Shown piece by piece: positions 17,625 to 26,742 of a stretch of 64,000 nt of DNA; within the stretch, counting starts at the first letter, position 1, and each line of letters begins with the position of its first letter. Position numbers and translations under genes: made by a program. Location of the stretch: positions 296,136 to 360,135 of the forward strand of contig JACZWU010000002.1 of the NCBI GenBank assembly GCA_022571985.1, given 5' to 3'. The notes under the pieces were generated by a model. That model was not told the DNA's origin. It saw only the letters and a list, made by a program, of their open reading frames with translations, and made no database searches. Source of the DNA: Candidatus Zixiibacteriota bacterium. GTDB taxonomy: Bacteria; Zixibacteria; MSB-5A5; GN15; FEB-12.

Positions 17625-18377
17625 ATGAGTTTCTGGGACACTGTCAAGAGTATTTTCGTTGCCAGTCCACCTCCAGAAATAAAAGTAGACCTTGCCAAAG
17701 CAGAGTCGATAATCGGCTATCACTTTAACGACCAGTCTCTGCTGGCTCTGGCGCTGACTCATCGTTCGTTTACGAATAATTCTGAATTAGTAAATGAATC
17801 CAACGAAAGAATGGAATTCTTAGGTGATTCTGTGCTGGGACTGCTGATTGCCGAACAGCTCTTTGCCGACCATCCGGACTGGCACGAGGGAGAGTTAACC
17901 AAAATGAAATCCCTATTGGTTAATGAAACGACACTGGCAGAAATCGGCAAAGACATCGGGCTCAATCAGCATATCTATCTCTCCGCAGAAGAGAACAAAT
18001 CGGGAGGCGCCGAGAGGGCTTCAATCGTATCGGATGCCATGGAATCAGTTATGGCGGCTGTCTATCTTGATGGCGGTATTGAAGCTGCCAAAAAGTTTAT
18101 ATTAAAAGTAGTTTACTCCCGCAAGGAGATGGTAAGTGCCGACAGTTCACAAAGAAATTACAAAGGGGAACTGCTGGAACTGATTCAGGCCTCGGGCAAG
18201 GGAATGCCCCGCTATGACGTGGTCTCAGAGTCCGGCCCTGATCATGATAAGATATTCAACATAGTGGTGCGTCTAAACGGCCAGCAGCTCGGACTCGGTG
18301 TCGGGCTTTCCAAAAAAGAAGCTGAGCAAAAAGCTGCTGCCGAAGCTCTTGAACATATTAACGAGAACCGAGAATGA
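17625..18377 (+). CDS. rnc: Ribonuclease III
   Basis: A 250-residue protein with the RNase III signature E-R-M-E-F-L-G-D-S-V-L-G-L and a second metal-binding region S-D-A-M-E-S-V-M-A-A-V-Y-L-D-G-G, then a C-terminal double-stranded-RNA-binding domain (N-Y-K-G-E-L-L-E-L-I-Q...K-K-E-A-E-Q-K-A-A-A). It processes rRNA and other structured RNA. The start ATG 17625 is 1 nt after the fabF stop; an in-frame TTG at 17598 would overlap fabF and is less likely. Confidence 0.95.
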   Translation: MSFWDTVKSIFVASPPPEIKVDLAKAESIIGYHFNDQSLLALALTHRSFTNNSELVNESNERMEFLGDSVLGLLIAEQLFADHPDWHEGELTKMKSLLVNETTLAEIGKDIGLNQHIYLSAEENKSGGAERASIVSDAMESVMAAVYLDGGIEAAKKFILKVVYSRKEMVSADSSQRNYKGELLELIQASGKGMPRYDVVSESGPDHDKIFNIVVRLNGQQLGLGVGLSKKEAEQKAAAEALEHINENRE

Positions 18378-18469
18378 CCGGCAGACTCTGTCTTGACAAG
18401 GGTCTGTCTCCTGAGCATATTCGTCATCTGATTATTACCTTAGCATTGAGTAAGAAAGAAAAGCCATGA
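18374..18469 (+). CDS. Possible 31-residue coupled ORF between rnc and etfB
   Basis: An ATG at 18374 overlaps the rnc stop (ATGA). The frame runs 31 codons without interruption to TGA 18467-18469, which overlaps the etfB ATG (ATGA again). The peptide starts M-T-G-R-L-C-L-D-K-G-L-S-P-E-H and ends K-K-E-K-P. Head and tail 4-nt overlaps are the usual pattern for coupled genes, so it may simply carry ribosomes from rnc to etfB. No homologue is recognised and chance cannot be excluded. Confidence 0.35.
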   Translation: MTGRLCLDKGLSPEHIRHLIITLALSKKEKP

Positions 18470-19251
18470 ACATAGTCGTACTGATAAAACAAGTGCCCGA
18501 AATTGCACTGATTAAAGTCAATGAAGCGGAAAGCAAGATAGAGCTGCCTCAGGGACCGGGCGTTGTAAATCCATTTGATGAATATGCAGTCGAAGAAGCC
18601 CTTCGTATAAAAGAAAAAACCAGCGGCAAGTGCATCGTCATGGCCATGGGCACAGAAAGAACCGAATCGGCCCTTCGCGACTGCCTGGCGCTGGGCGCAG
18701 ACGAAGCTTTTCTTTTGACCGATGAAGTTTTTGAAGGAAGCGACCCTCAGGCTACCGGCAAAATTCTGGCCGCAGCCTTAAAAAAACTGGGAGAATTTGA
18801 CATTATACTAGCCGGCAAGCAGGCTATCGATTCTGACAGTTCTCAGGTGCCGGGTGCGGTGGCCGCTATTTTAAACCTGCCGCAGGTAATGTTTGTCAAA
18901 AAGTTTGAAGTAGTGGACCACGAAAAGACAGTAGTTTTCCGCATGACAGAAGAGGGCTACGATGTTATTGAAACCAGGCTCCCAGCCGTTTTCTCAGTGG
19001 TCAAAGAGATAAACGAACCACGTTTGCCCTCTCTAAAAGGCAAGATGATGGCTAAAAAGAAAGAAATTACGAAGTGGTCTGCCGCAGATTTAGGCTTAGA
19101 TGGCAGCGGGATTGGCCGGAATTCTCAGACTAAAACCATAAAAGTCGTGCCACCTCCCTCCAGACCACAAGGGGAGTTTATTGAGGGTGACTCGGCCGAA
19201 GAGATAGCCAATAATCTTTTTGAGAAACTGCGCGAAAAGCAAATTATCTAA
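18466..19251 (+). CDS. etfB: Electron transfer flavoprotein subunit beta
   Basis: A 261-residue protein beginning M-N-I-V-V-L-I-K-Q-V-P, with G-P-G-V-V-N-P-F-D-E-Y-A-V-E-E-A-L, the nucleotide-binding L-A-G-K-Q-A-I-D-S-D-S-S-Q-V-P, and L-P-S-L-K-G-K-M-M-A-K. ETF carries electrons from acyl-CoA dehydrogenases to the quinone pool. The alpha subunit gene, normally adjacent, is not in the window. A compatible acyl-CoA dehydrogenase lies at 30873-32075. Confidence 0.94.
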   Translation: MNIVVLIKQVPEIALIKVNEAESKIELPQGPGVVNPFDEYAVEEALRIKEKTSGKCIVMAMGTERTESALRDCLALGADEAFLLTDEVFEGSDPQATGKILAAALKKLGEFDIILAGKQAIDSDSSQVPGAVAAILNLPQVMFVKKFEVVDHEKTVVFRMTEEGYDVIETRLPAVFSVVKEINEPRLPSLKGKMMAKKKEITKWSAADLGLDGSGIGRNSQTKTIKVVPPPSRPQGEFIEGDSAEEIANNLFEKLREKQII

Positions 19252-19286
19252 CAGCAATTTTGGGTAAAGACCCCTTTTTTTGAAAA

Positions 19287-19316
19287 TTGACTTAGCCGGC
19301 TCTCTGCCGATATTAT
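19287..19316 (+). promoter_or_regulatory. sigma70-like promoter, possibly giving a leaderless mRNA
   Basis: TTGACT (19287-19292) and TATTAT (19311-19316) are spaced 18 nt apart. The expected start, about 7 nt further, falls on the ATG at 19323. No ribosome site precedes that ATG. Just upstream, a short stem GGGT/ACCC followed by seven T may weakly terminate the etfB transcript. Confidence 0.45.
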
Positions 19317-19322
19317 CATTAT

Positions 19323-21575
19323 ATGAATTTGAGAATATTTGAATTTGCACCGCTTAGAAGAATTGCTCTGCCGCTTCTTGCTATCTTGTATGTCCTCGTT
19401 TCAGCAGCTCCAGTCAGGTCCGGAGGAACAGCGGTAGATTACGCCCTGTGTGATGTACGCGTGGCCTGCTTTGTGCAGTCGGCTGAAGAGATTGACTGGC
19501 CGACGTTGTACTATCTCAACGACAATTTTGGCTGTCGCATCGACATAGTTCTCATCAAACAGCGGGCAAAATTTCAGATTGTAACAGAATCCCTGGCTGA
19601 TAAACATCTCTATTTCCACCGTGTCTATCTTTCAACTAATGCCCCTGTTTCGGTAGATGATGTTGTCAGCAGGCTGTTCATAAATCAAAAACCAGATTTA
19701 TTGCTGTTTGAGAACTCTTTTGATGAGCAGTCAATTGGTCGCTGGATTAAATCGATTAAAGAGCTCAATTCCTCTAATATGGATCTATTTGGTCTTTCAA
19801 AAGCGTACAAGCGGGTCAAATACGGTTCCAAAGATGAAAGTGACCAGATAATTGTAAACGCACAGGAGTTCGGCAAGCGCTTTGAAAGTCGCATGAATGT
19901 AGAAATCAAAAAATTGCTGGGCAGAGAATTTAGTTTAAGTTCTGATTACGACAGACTAAACTACTATCAGCGGATAGAAGTAGAAGGTGTAAAGAAAAAA
20001 GCAGGCACCGGATTCTTGAGTGGCATTGACATTTTGAGACTGCCGCAGGTTGCAGAAGTTGCTCTTCCAGTCGGGCCGATAAGAAAGACCTTTGTAATCC
20101 GGGTAAATAGGTTTGTATCTGCTTTCAGGGCGGCCAAAGATGTTAAAGGCAAGGAGCATGTCGCTTTTGTTCTCGAAGGCTACCGTGCTCTCTACGACTT
20201 AACCCAGCATGCCAGCTACAAGCAAATTTTAGGCAGCGCCAGCGGCCTGGATATCTATCTCTCAGAAGTTATGGGCAAAGCCGAAAAGGCGGCTTTGGCA
20301 GCAGTCGGTCTTAACTGGCAAGGCAGCGTCATACTGCGCGACACTCCGCACGGACCTTCGCTTAAATATAGAATCTCAGTAGTCGTAGACGGTCCTTTTG
20401 AAATCACACTCTCAAAAATTTCGTTTCATCCTTACTGGGATACCACCGAAGTCATACTGAACAAAGATGATAAAACTATATTGCCCCATCAATCTTTTGT
20501 CAGGGAATACTATATCGAAATAGACCAGAAATATCTTGATTCACATCAGCCGGATTCGCTAAGATTCACTGCAGAATTAGCATACTCCAAGATTCCGCTG
20601 ACTATTTCGGACGTTGTGCCTGTCTGGGAGTCACCGGACTTAAATATTCAATTTTTACCGGACTTCTATTTCCTGCCGCCGGTAGCCAGGCTGAATATCG
20701 ACAGGGTGGTAGAATCCCTCAACTGGCAGGTAGTTATCAGTAAGCCGCACGATTTTGAGGGAACAGTCAAGATAGAATTGAAAACCCCCAAAGGCATGTT
20801 TGCCGGCGCCTATAAACAGAAGATAGACCTGCAAAGTGCTACCACTTCGAATACGATTCGCATTCCCTTTACTATTTCTAACCTGTTTGAACTGGGCATC
20901 CAGATAGTCAGAATTGCGCTGCTTGTAGATGGCAAAGTAGTAGCTGCAGATTCCGGCAGAATCAGAATTGCCCAATGCCAGATAGCTGATACTATCAAGA
21001 TAGGATTTTTGCCGGATAGTTCAGGCAGACTCGAAGATATTTTACGAATGACCAACGCAGCTTTTCGGCCTATCACCGACAGAACTTTATTAGTAGGCAA
21101 TCTCAATGCTTATAATGTAATTGCCATTGGCTCCGGAGCTTACCACAACTATTCGTCATTTCGCAAGGTGCGGGACAGATTTGAAGAGTATATCAGGGCA
21201 GGAGGCTCAGTTGTCGTCTTTGGGCAAAATCAGAACTGGCCGATCAAGTCGCTGCCGGCTGCTATAGTTCCCACCGCTGAACTAGTTTCAAAAGAGACCC
21301 TGAAAAACCAAATCCCCGGAGCAAGAATACTTTCTCGTCCTTATAAAATTACCGAGACAAATCTGCTTTCTCTTTTTTATAAGCCGGTCGAAGTCGCTTC
21401 GGCCATAGTGACCCCTGCTGAGCGCGTATATGTGACAGCTTCCGGGGCGACGCTTCTGTCTGTTTCACGCTTAGGACGGGGACAGGTTATTTATTGTGGC
21501 CTGCCGCTTCTGGAAATGATTGCCAGACTAAATATCGATGCAATCCATCTGTTTGCCAACATTTTGAACTATTAA
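19323..21575 (+). CDS. Large secreted or periplasmic protein of unknown function
   Basis: A 750-residue protein with an N-terminal signal peptide (R-R-I-A-L-P-L-L-A-I-L-Y-V-L-V-S-A-A-P-V-R-S). Residues about 40-200 look like an alpha/beta domain, and 200-330 are mostly helical. Residues about 330-560 are beta-rich, resembling immunoglobulin-like or NPCBM-like folds. Residues about 575-750 resemble a glutamine-amidotransferase-like fold as found in ThuA or GldG-type proteins (A-Y-N-V-I-A-I-G-S-G-A-Y, Y-I-R-A-G-G-S-V-V-V-F-G, G-R-G-Q-V-I-Y-C-G-L-P-L). No catalytic residues could be named, and no family is assigned with confidence. It stands alone between etfB and the ABC pair. Confidence 0.6.
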   Translation: MNLRIFEFAPLRRIALPLLAILYVLVSAAPVRSGGTAVDYALCDVRVACFVQSAEEIDWPTLYYLNDNFGCRIDIVLIKQRAKFQIVTESLADKHLYFHRVYLSTNAPVSVDDVVSRLFINQKPDLLLFENSFDEQSIGRWIKSIKELNSSNMDLFGLSKAYKRVKYGSKDESDQIIVNAQEFGKRFESRMNVEIKKLLGREFSLSSDYDRLNYYQRIEVEGVKKKAGTGFLSGIDILRLPQVAEVALPVGPIRKTFVIRVNRFVSAFRAAKDVKGKEHVAFVLEGYRALYDLTQHASYKQILGSASGLDIYLSEVMGKAEKAALAAVGLNWQGSVILRDTPHGPSLKYRISVVVDGPFEITLSKISFHPYWDTTEVILNKDDKTILPHQSFVREYYIEIDQKYLDSHQPDSLRFTAELAYSKIPLTISDVVPVWESPDLNIQFLPDFYFLPPVARLNIDRVVESLNWQVVISKPHDFEGTVKIELKTPKGMFAGAYKQKIDLQSATTSNTIRIPFTISNLFELGIQIVRIALLVDGKVVAADSGRIRIAQCQIADTIKIGFLPDSSGRLEDILRMTNAAFRPITDRTLLVGNLNAYNVIAIGSGAYHNYSSFRKVRDRFEEYIRAGGSVVVFGQNQNWPIKSLPAAIVPTAELVSKETLKNQIPGARILSRPYKITETNLLSLFYKPVEVASAIVTPAERVYVTASGATLLSVSRLGRGQVIYCGLPLLEMIARLNIDAIHLFANILNY

Positions 21576-21622
21576 TAGCAAATGCTGTTATAACTTCGTA
21601 TAATCTCTCATAGCTACTGCTT

Positions 21623-23398
21623 ATGAATCCTATGGATAAAAATAAAGTTACGACTGAAAACAGATCAAAGCTCTCTACAGTTTTAAAATATGTAAAGTCG
21701 TACAAAGGCGTTATTCTGACCGGCGGGGTTTGCATTGTTGTCACAAATTCGCTGACTATGGTCATTCCTTATATTATTAAGATTATACTGGACCTTATGG
21801 AAAACTCTGCTCCCATGAGCGTTCTCTTAGAGTTCATATATTTGACAGTTGCTCTGGCAGTTACTGCGGGTATTTTCAGGTTTTTTACAAGACGGACAAT
21901 AATCTGGACTTCGCGAAAAATCGAATATAGTCTCAGAAGCGAACTATTCGGGCATCTTCTGAAACTTACCCCTTCTTTTTATCACGAAAACCGCACCGGT
22001 GATATAATGGCGCGCTCCACCAACGATTTGGAAGCGGTACGAATGATGGTCGGCCCCGGGATAATGCATATTTCAAATACTATTATAACTCTGATCGTGG
22101 CAATTCCACTTATGCTGACACTCTCGCCTGCGTTGACAATGTATGCTATGATTCCGATGGCGCTTTTTCCGTTTATCATAAACCGCTTGAGCAATCAACT
22201 TTATAAACGCTCGGTGCGAATACAGGAAGAATTTGCATCGCTGACTTCAACCGCTCAGGAAAACTTGTCAGGTATCCGGGTGGTAAGAGCTTATAGTCAG
22301 GAAGATGCCGAGACCGAAAATTTTCAGCTTAGGTCCGACAAATATATGGGCGTCAATATGGATATGGCCAGAGTTCAGGCGCTGTTTATACCTTTGGTCA
22401 CCGCCATAGCGGCTTTGCTGAGTCTGTCGATTTTATATTTTGGCGGGGTGGAAGTAATTGAAAAAAGAATTTCTCTGGGAACTCTGGTCGCATTTTTTGC
22501 ATATCTGTCGATGATGATTTGGCCGTTGATTGCGATTGGCTTTGTAATATCGATATATCAAAGGGGCATGGCCTCACTTGGCAGAATAAATAAAATTCTT
22601 CACACCGAACCGGATGTCAAAAGAGAAGCCACAGCAAACTTCTCACAGCCGATGAAAGGCAAGATTGAATTTAGAAATCTGAGTTTTGGTTACAACGGCA
22701 AGAAAATTCTTAATAACATAAATCTGACGATTGAACCGGGTCAGACGATAGGGCTGGTGGGCCAGACAGGATCAGGCAAGACAACTCTGGTTTCTTTATT
22801 GCCCAGACTTTTCCCGGTAGCGGATGGCAGCATATTTATTGATGAGGTGGATATAAATAAGTGGGACCTTGATTCGTTAAGATCTCAAATTGGGGTGGCC
22901 CCACAGGAGCCGTTTTTGTTCTCTGAAACAGTCGGTGCCAATATCGGCTTTGGTGTAGATTCGCCTGACCAGGAAGAAATGCTGACTGCATCTCATACAG
23001 CTGCCCTTGATAAAGATGTCAGTGAATTTCCCAAAGGATACGATACGATAGTTGGTGAAAGAGGAATTACCTTATCCGGCGGTCAAAAACAACGTACTGC
23101 CATGGCCAGGGCAATTATGACAGGGCCGCGACTGCTTATTTTAGATGACGCTATGTCTGCAGTTGATACCGAAACCGAAGATGAAATCAGTCATCGTATT
23201 AAAGAAGTCTTAAAAAATTGTACTGCCATAATCATATCGCACCGGATGTCTTCAGTCAAAGATGCGGATCAAATCGTATATTTGGCGGACGGTCAAATTA
23301 TAGAAAAGGGAACGCATCAGGAGCTTATGGCCACCGGTGGCAAATATGCTGAAACCTACCGCCGCCAGCTTTTAGAACGTGAGCTTGAGGAATCTTAG
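21623..23398 (+). CDS. ABC exporter half-transporter, degenerate-site subunit
   Basis: A 591-residue protein: six membrane helices (about residues 30-320) then one nucleotide-binding domain. Walker A is G-Q-T-G-S-G-K-T-T near residue 376 and the signature L-S-G-G-Q is canonical. Walker B reads L-L-I-L-D-D, with Asp where the catalytic Glu should be. This is the pattern of the TM287/BmrC-like partner in heterodimeric exporters. It ends immediately before the second half-transporter. Substrate unknown (multidrug or lipid). Confidence 0.9.
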   Translation: MNPMDKNKVTTENRSKLSTVLKYVKSYKGVILTGGVCIVVTNSLTMVIPYIIKIILDLMENSAPMSVLLEFIYLTVALAVTAGIFRFFTRRTIIWTSRKIEYSLRSELFGHLLKLTPSFYHENRTGDIMARSTNDLEAVRMMVGPGIMHISNTIITLIVAIPLMLTLSPALTMYAMIPMALFPFIINRLSNQLYKRSVRIQEEFASLTSTAQENLSGIRVVRAYSQEDAETENFQLRSDKYMGVNMDMARVQALFIPLVTAIAALLSLSILYFGGVEVIEKRISLGTLVAFFAYLSMMIWPLIAIGFVISIYQRGMASLGRINKILHTEPDVKREATANFSQPMKGKIEFRNLSFGYNGKKILNNINLTIEPGQTIGLVGQTGSGKTTLVSLLPRLFPVADGSIFIDEVDINKWDLDSLRSQIGVAPQEPFLFSETVGANIGFGVDSPDQEEMLTASHTAALDKDVSEFPKGYDTIVGERGITLSGGQKQRTAMARAIMTGPRLLILDDAMSAVDTETEDEISHRIKEVLKNCTAIIISHRMSSVKDADQIVYLADGQIIEKGTHQELMATGGKYAETYRRQLLERELEES

Positions 23399-25219
23399 GT
23401 GACAGCAAGCAATTATCATAAAGAAGAAGTTCTCGGAAAAGCTTACGACGCTCGCCTGATGAAACGGCTGCTAACTTACTTGCGCCCGTATAAGCTGCAG
23501 GTGGCTTTCGGAGTTGTGCTGTTGATTATCGGTTCAGCAGTTCAAGTCGGGATGATCTTTTTGGTCAAATCGGGGATTGATACTTATATCACGCAAGGGG
23601 ACGCGGCTGGTCTTGGAGTTTTGTCTCTGACTTTTGGGGGAGCAATTTTGCTGGGCTTTGGAGCCGGCTACGCCCAATTGTATGTCATGACCTGGCTGGG
23701 GCAGCGGGTACAGGATGATATCCGCATGCAGATTTTTCGGCACATCCAAAAACTTCACACCGGCTACTTTGACCGCACTCCTGTCGGCAGAATCGTCACG
23801 CGCATCACCAACGACGTCAACGCGCTTAACGAAATGTTTTCATCGGGAGTCATTGCGGTCATCGGTGATATTTTTATGCTCACTCTTATTGTCGGGGCTC
23901 TGCTTTATCTAAACTGGCAGCTGGCTCTGATTACATTTATCGTTTTACCTGTCTTAGTCGGCGTTACCATGATTTTCCGCTCCAAAGTTCGCAATGTCTA
24001 CCGCATAGTACGCACCAAGCTGGCAATATTAAATGCTTTCACTCAGGAGCATGTTACGGGTATGAGTATCGTGCAGCTGTTTAATCGCGAAAAGAGAACG
24101 CATGAGCAATACAATGAAATAAACAGCGGCCTGAGGTCTGCCCATTTTCGCTCTATCTACTATTATGCCATGTTTTTTCCGGCAGTAGAAATTATCGGCT
24201 CTCTGTCTGTGGCCTTGCTGCTTTATTTCGGAGGCTTAAGAATCTACGAGGGAGTTTTGACATTTGGCGGTCTGGTTGCATTTATTCAACTGGTCGAAAA
24301 ATTTTACCGTCCCATAAGAGATCTCTCAGAAAAATATAATATTTTGCAGGCCTCTATGGCTTCGTCGGAGAGAATTTTTGCTCTCTTAGATACCAAGCCG
24401 GACATAAAAGAAATTAAGGTTCCGAAAGTAGTCAAGGATGTAAAAGGGAAAATTGAAATTGAAAACATCTGGTTTGCCTATAACGACGATGACTGGATTC
24501 TAAAAGATGTTTCATTCACTGTCAATCCGGGAGAAAAAATCGCTATTGTAGGTTCAACAGGCGCCGGCAAGACAACTTTGGTTTCGCTTTTGTTTAGATT
24601 CTATAATCTGCAGCGGGGCGCTATAAAAATTGACGGCGTTGATATTGCTGATATGAAACTGGATGACCTGCGCGGGATGCTCGGACTGGTACTGCAGGAT
24701 GTTTTCCTCTTTACCGGCGACTACGCCAGCAATGTCAGGCTTCGCGATAAAAACATCACCGACGAACAGGTCAAATTGGCTCTAAATCGGGTCGGCTTTT
24801 CCCGCTTCTTAAAAGATGCTAAAGATGGCATTCACACTGAAGTCAAAGAACGGGGTGCGACACTTTCTACCGGCCAGAAACAGCTGCTATCATTTGCCAG
24901 AGCTCTGGCGTTTGACCCGCAGATTTTAATTCTGGACGAAGCCACAAGTTCAGTTGATACCGAAACGGAGCAGCTGATTCAAACCGCACTGGATAAGCTT
25001 CTGGAAAATCGAACTTCGATAATAATCGCCCATAGACTTTCTACTATTGAAAAAGCAGACAAGATAATAGTGCTGCACCATGGAGAAATCAGAGAAATGG
25101 GTAAACACCAGGAGTTACTTCAAAAAGGCGGCATCTATTACAAACTGTATGAGATGCAGTATAAGTCACAGCTCCATCGCTCAGAATTAAGCAGACGCAG
25201 CGCTCAGGCGGCTGGTTAA
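23399..25219 (+). CDS. ABC exporter half-transporter, catalytic subunit
   Basis: A 606-residue partner starting at GTG directly after the previous stop. Six membrane helices (about 35-330) precede the nucleotide-binding domain. Walker A is G-S-T-G-A-G-K-T-T near residue 383, and Walker B I-L-I-L-D-E has the catalytic Glu. The signature motif is degenerate, L-S-T-G-Q. Together with the upstream subunit this predicts one competent and one degenerate ATP site, as in TM288/BmrD. Confidence 0.9.
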   Translation: MTASNYHKEEVLGKAYDARLMKRLLTYLRPYKLQVAFGVVLLIIGSAVQVGMIFLVKSGIDTYITQGDAAGLGVLSLTFGGAILLGFGAGYAQLYVMTWLGQRVQDDIRMQIFRHIQKLHTGYFDRTPVGRIVTRITNDVNALNEMFSSGVIAVIGDIFMLTLIVGALLYLNWQLALITFIVLPVLVGVTMIFRSKVRNVYRIVRTKLAILNAFTQEHVTGMSIVQLFNREKRTHEQYNEINSGLRSAHFRSIYYYAMFFPAVEIIGSLSVALLLYFGGLRIYEGVLTFGGLVAFIQLVEKFYRPIRDLSEKYNILQASMASSERIFALLDTKPDIKEIKVPKVVKDVKGKIEIENIWFAYNDDDWILKDVSFTVNPGEKIAIVGSTGAGKTTLVSLLFRFYNLQRGAIKIDGVDIADMKLDDLRGMLGLVLQDVFLFTGDYASNVRLRDKNITDEQVKLALNRVGFSRFLKDAKDGIHTEVKERGATLSTGQKQLLSFARALAFDPQILILDEATSSVDTETEQLIQTALDKLLENRTSIIIAHRLSTIEKADKIIVLHHGEIREMGKHQELLQKGGIYYKLYEMQYKSQLHRSELSRRSAQAAG

Positions 25220-25317
25220 ACTGTCTGCTATGACGAATAAAAAGTCTCGGCAGGCTCTCAAATTTCCTGATAAATTCTCAATCCTGAATAATTCTAAAAC
25301 TTGTCTGAAACAGCGTC

Positions 25318-25346
25318 TTGATTATCTTTGGCATTATCATTATAAG
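25318..25346 (+). promoter_or_regulatory. sigma70-like promoter before glmM
   Basis: TTGATT (25318-25323) and TATAAG (25341-25346) with 17-nt spacing, 21 nt upstream of the glmM ATG. It lies in a 148-nt gap after the ABC pair. Confidence 0.5.
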
Positions 25347-25367
25347 TAAGAAAGACCGACAGCTTAG

Positions 25368-26729
25368 ATGCCTGAAAAAACGTTAATAATATCAACTTCC
25401 GGAGTCAGGGGAATTGTCGGCAGCGGTCTGGACTCGGCCGTGGCCACAAATTTTGCGGCAGCTTTTGGGACCTTTTTGAAAAGAGGTACAGTTGTTGTTG
25501 GCCGCGACAGCCGTCTTTCGGGAGAGATGCTCAAAAAAGCAGTGATCTCAGGCTTGCAGGCAACCGGAATAAACGTCATAGATATCGGCCTGGTGCCCAC
25601 CCCAACGGTTGAAATAGCAGTAAAAGAACTGAAAGCGGCCGGTGGCATCTGCATAACTGCCTCGCATAATCCGGCCATCTGGAATGCCCTGAAATTTTTT
25701 AACAGGAACGGAGAATTTGCAACGCCGGAGCAGTTTGACAAAATTGAAAAACTATATAAATTTCAAAACTTTTCTTTTGTGCCTTTTAATAAAATCGGCA
25801 AGGTGAAAATCCAGTCAGACTGGGTCGAGAAGCATATCAAGAAAACCTTAAAACTCAAAGCTGTAAGAAAATCTGCTATTGCCGGAAGAAAGTTCACAAT
25901 TGTAGTCGATGCTATAAACGGCGCCGGCTCTCTGGCACTTCCTGAATTACTCAGAAAGCTCGGTGCAAAAGTGTTCTGTATAAATTGCAGCGGTGATGGC
26001 AATTTTGTACACGGAGCGGAACCTGTCCCGAAAAATCTAAAACAGCTGGGGCGCGAAGTTTTAAAACGAAAAGCTGATATTGGTCTGGCCACAGACCCCG
26101 ATGCCGACAGACTTGCCATAGTTGATGAAAAGGGCCGACCAATTGGAGAAGAGCTAACACTGGCCATCGCAGTTCGTGAAATCACCAGACACGTCAAAGG
26201 ACCTACTGTTATTAATATTTCAACTTCAAAAGTAACCGCCGATGAGGCATTTAAATCAGGTTCAAGAGTCTACTACTCGAAAGTCGGCGAAGCCAATGTA
26301 GTACAGATGATGCGCAAAAAGAAAGCTGTAATAGGCGGCGAGGGAAACGGTGGTGTAATTTTTCCCACGTTCCATGCCGGACGCGATGCTCTGGTAGCTG
26401 CAGCTCTGGTTCTTAGCTGTTTGGCCGGAGAAAAGGGAAAAGTATCAGACCTTGTAGCAACTCTGAGTCTCTATTATACTATGAAAACAAAAGCGAAGTG
26501 CCCTGCTAATTTTAATAGAAATCTCAAGAGTTTTGAAAATGAGCTTGAAAAATTCGTTGACAATCCTCGTATAAGTAAATTAGACGGGCTCAGAGCAGAT
26601 TTTTCTCAAGGCTGGCTCTTGGTTAGAAAATCTAAAACGGAACCAATCTTTCGCTTGATGGTTGAAACAAATAGTATGAAATTTTCCAAAGAGCTTTCTA
26701 AAAAAGTTATGAACTACTTTGTTAAATAG
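25368..26729 (+). CDS. glmM: Phosphoglucosamine/phosphomannomutase family enzyme
   Basis: A 453-residue alpha-D-phosphohexomutase. The phosphoserine is Ser99 in T-A-S-H-N-P. The metal loop is D-P-D-A-D-R-L-A, and the sugar loop G-E-G-N-G-G-V-I resembles archaeal-type enzymes more than the common bacterial GlmM. The C-terminal phosphate loop reads R-K-S-K-T-E-P where most members have S-G-T-E-P. Adjacency to glmS (13-nt gap) suggests conversion of GlcN-6-P to GlcN-1-P for UDP-GlcNAc synthesis. Phosphomannomutase activity is possible. Confidence 0.87.
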   Translation: MPEKTLIISTSGVRGIVGSGLDSAVATNFAAAFGTFLKRGTVVVGRDSRLSGEMLKKAVISGLQATGINVIDIGLVPTPTVEIAVKELKAAGGICITASHNPAIWNALKFFNRNGEFATPEQFDKIEKLYKFQNFSFVPFNKIGKVKIQSDWVEKHIKKTLKLKAVRKSAIAGRKFTIVVDAINGAGSLALPELLRKLGAKVFCINCSGDGNFVHGAEPVPKNLKQLGREVLKRKADIGLATDPDADRLAIVDEKGRPIGEELTLAIAVREITRHVKGPTVINISTSKVTADEAFKSGSRVYYSKVGEANVVQMMRKKKAVIGGEGNGGVIFPTFHAGRDALVAAALVLSCLAGEKGKVSDLVATLSLYYTMKTKAKCPANFNRNLKSFENELEKFVDNPRISKLDGLRADFSQGWLLVRKSKTEPIFRLMVETNSMKFSKELSKKVMNYFVK

Positions 26730-26742
26730 GGGACAGCTATAA

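Noticed and set aside
26730..26742. glmS ribozyme
   Set aside because: Only 13 nt separate glmM and glmS, too short for the element.
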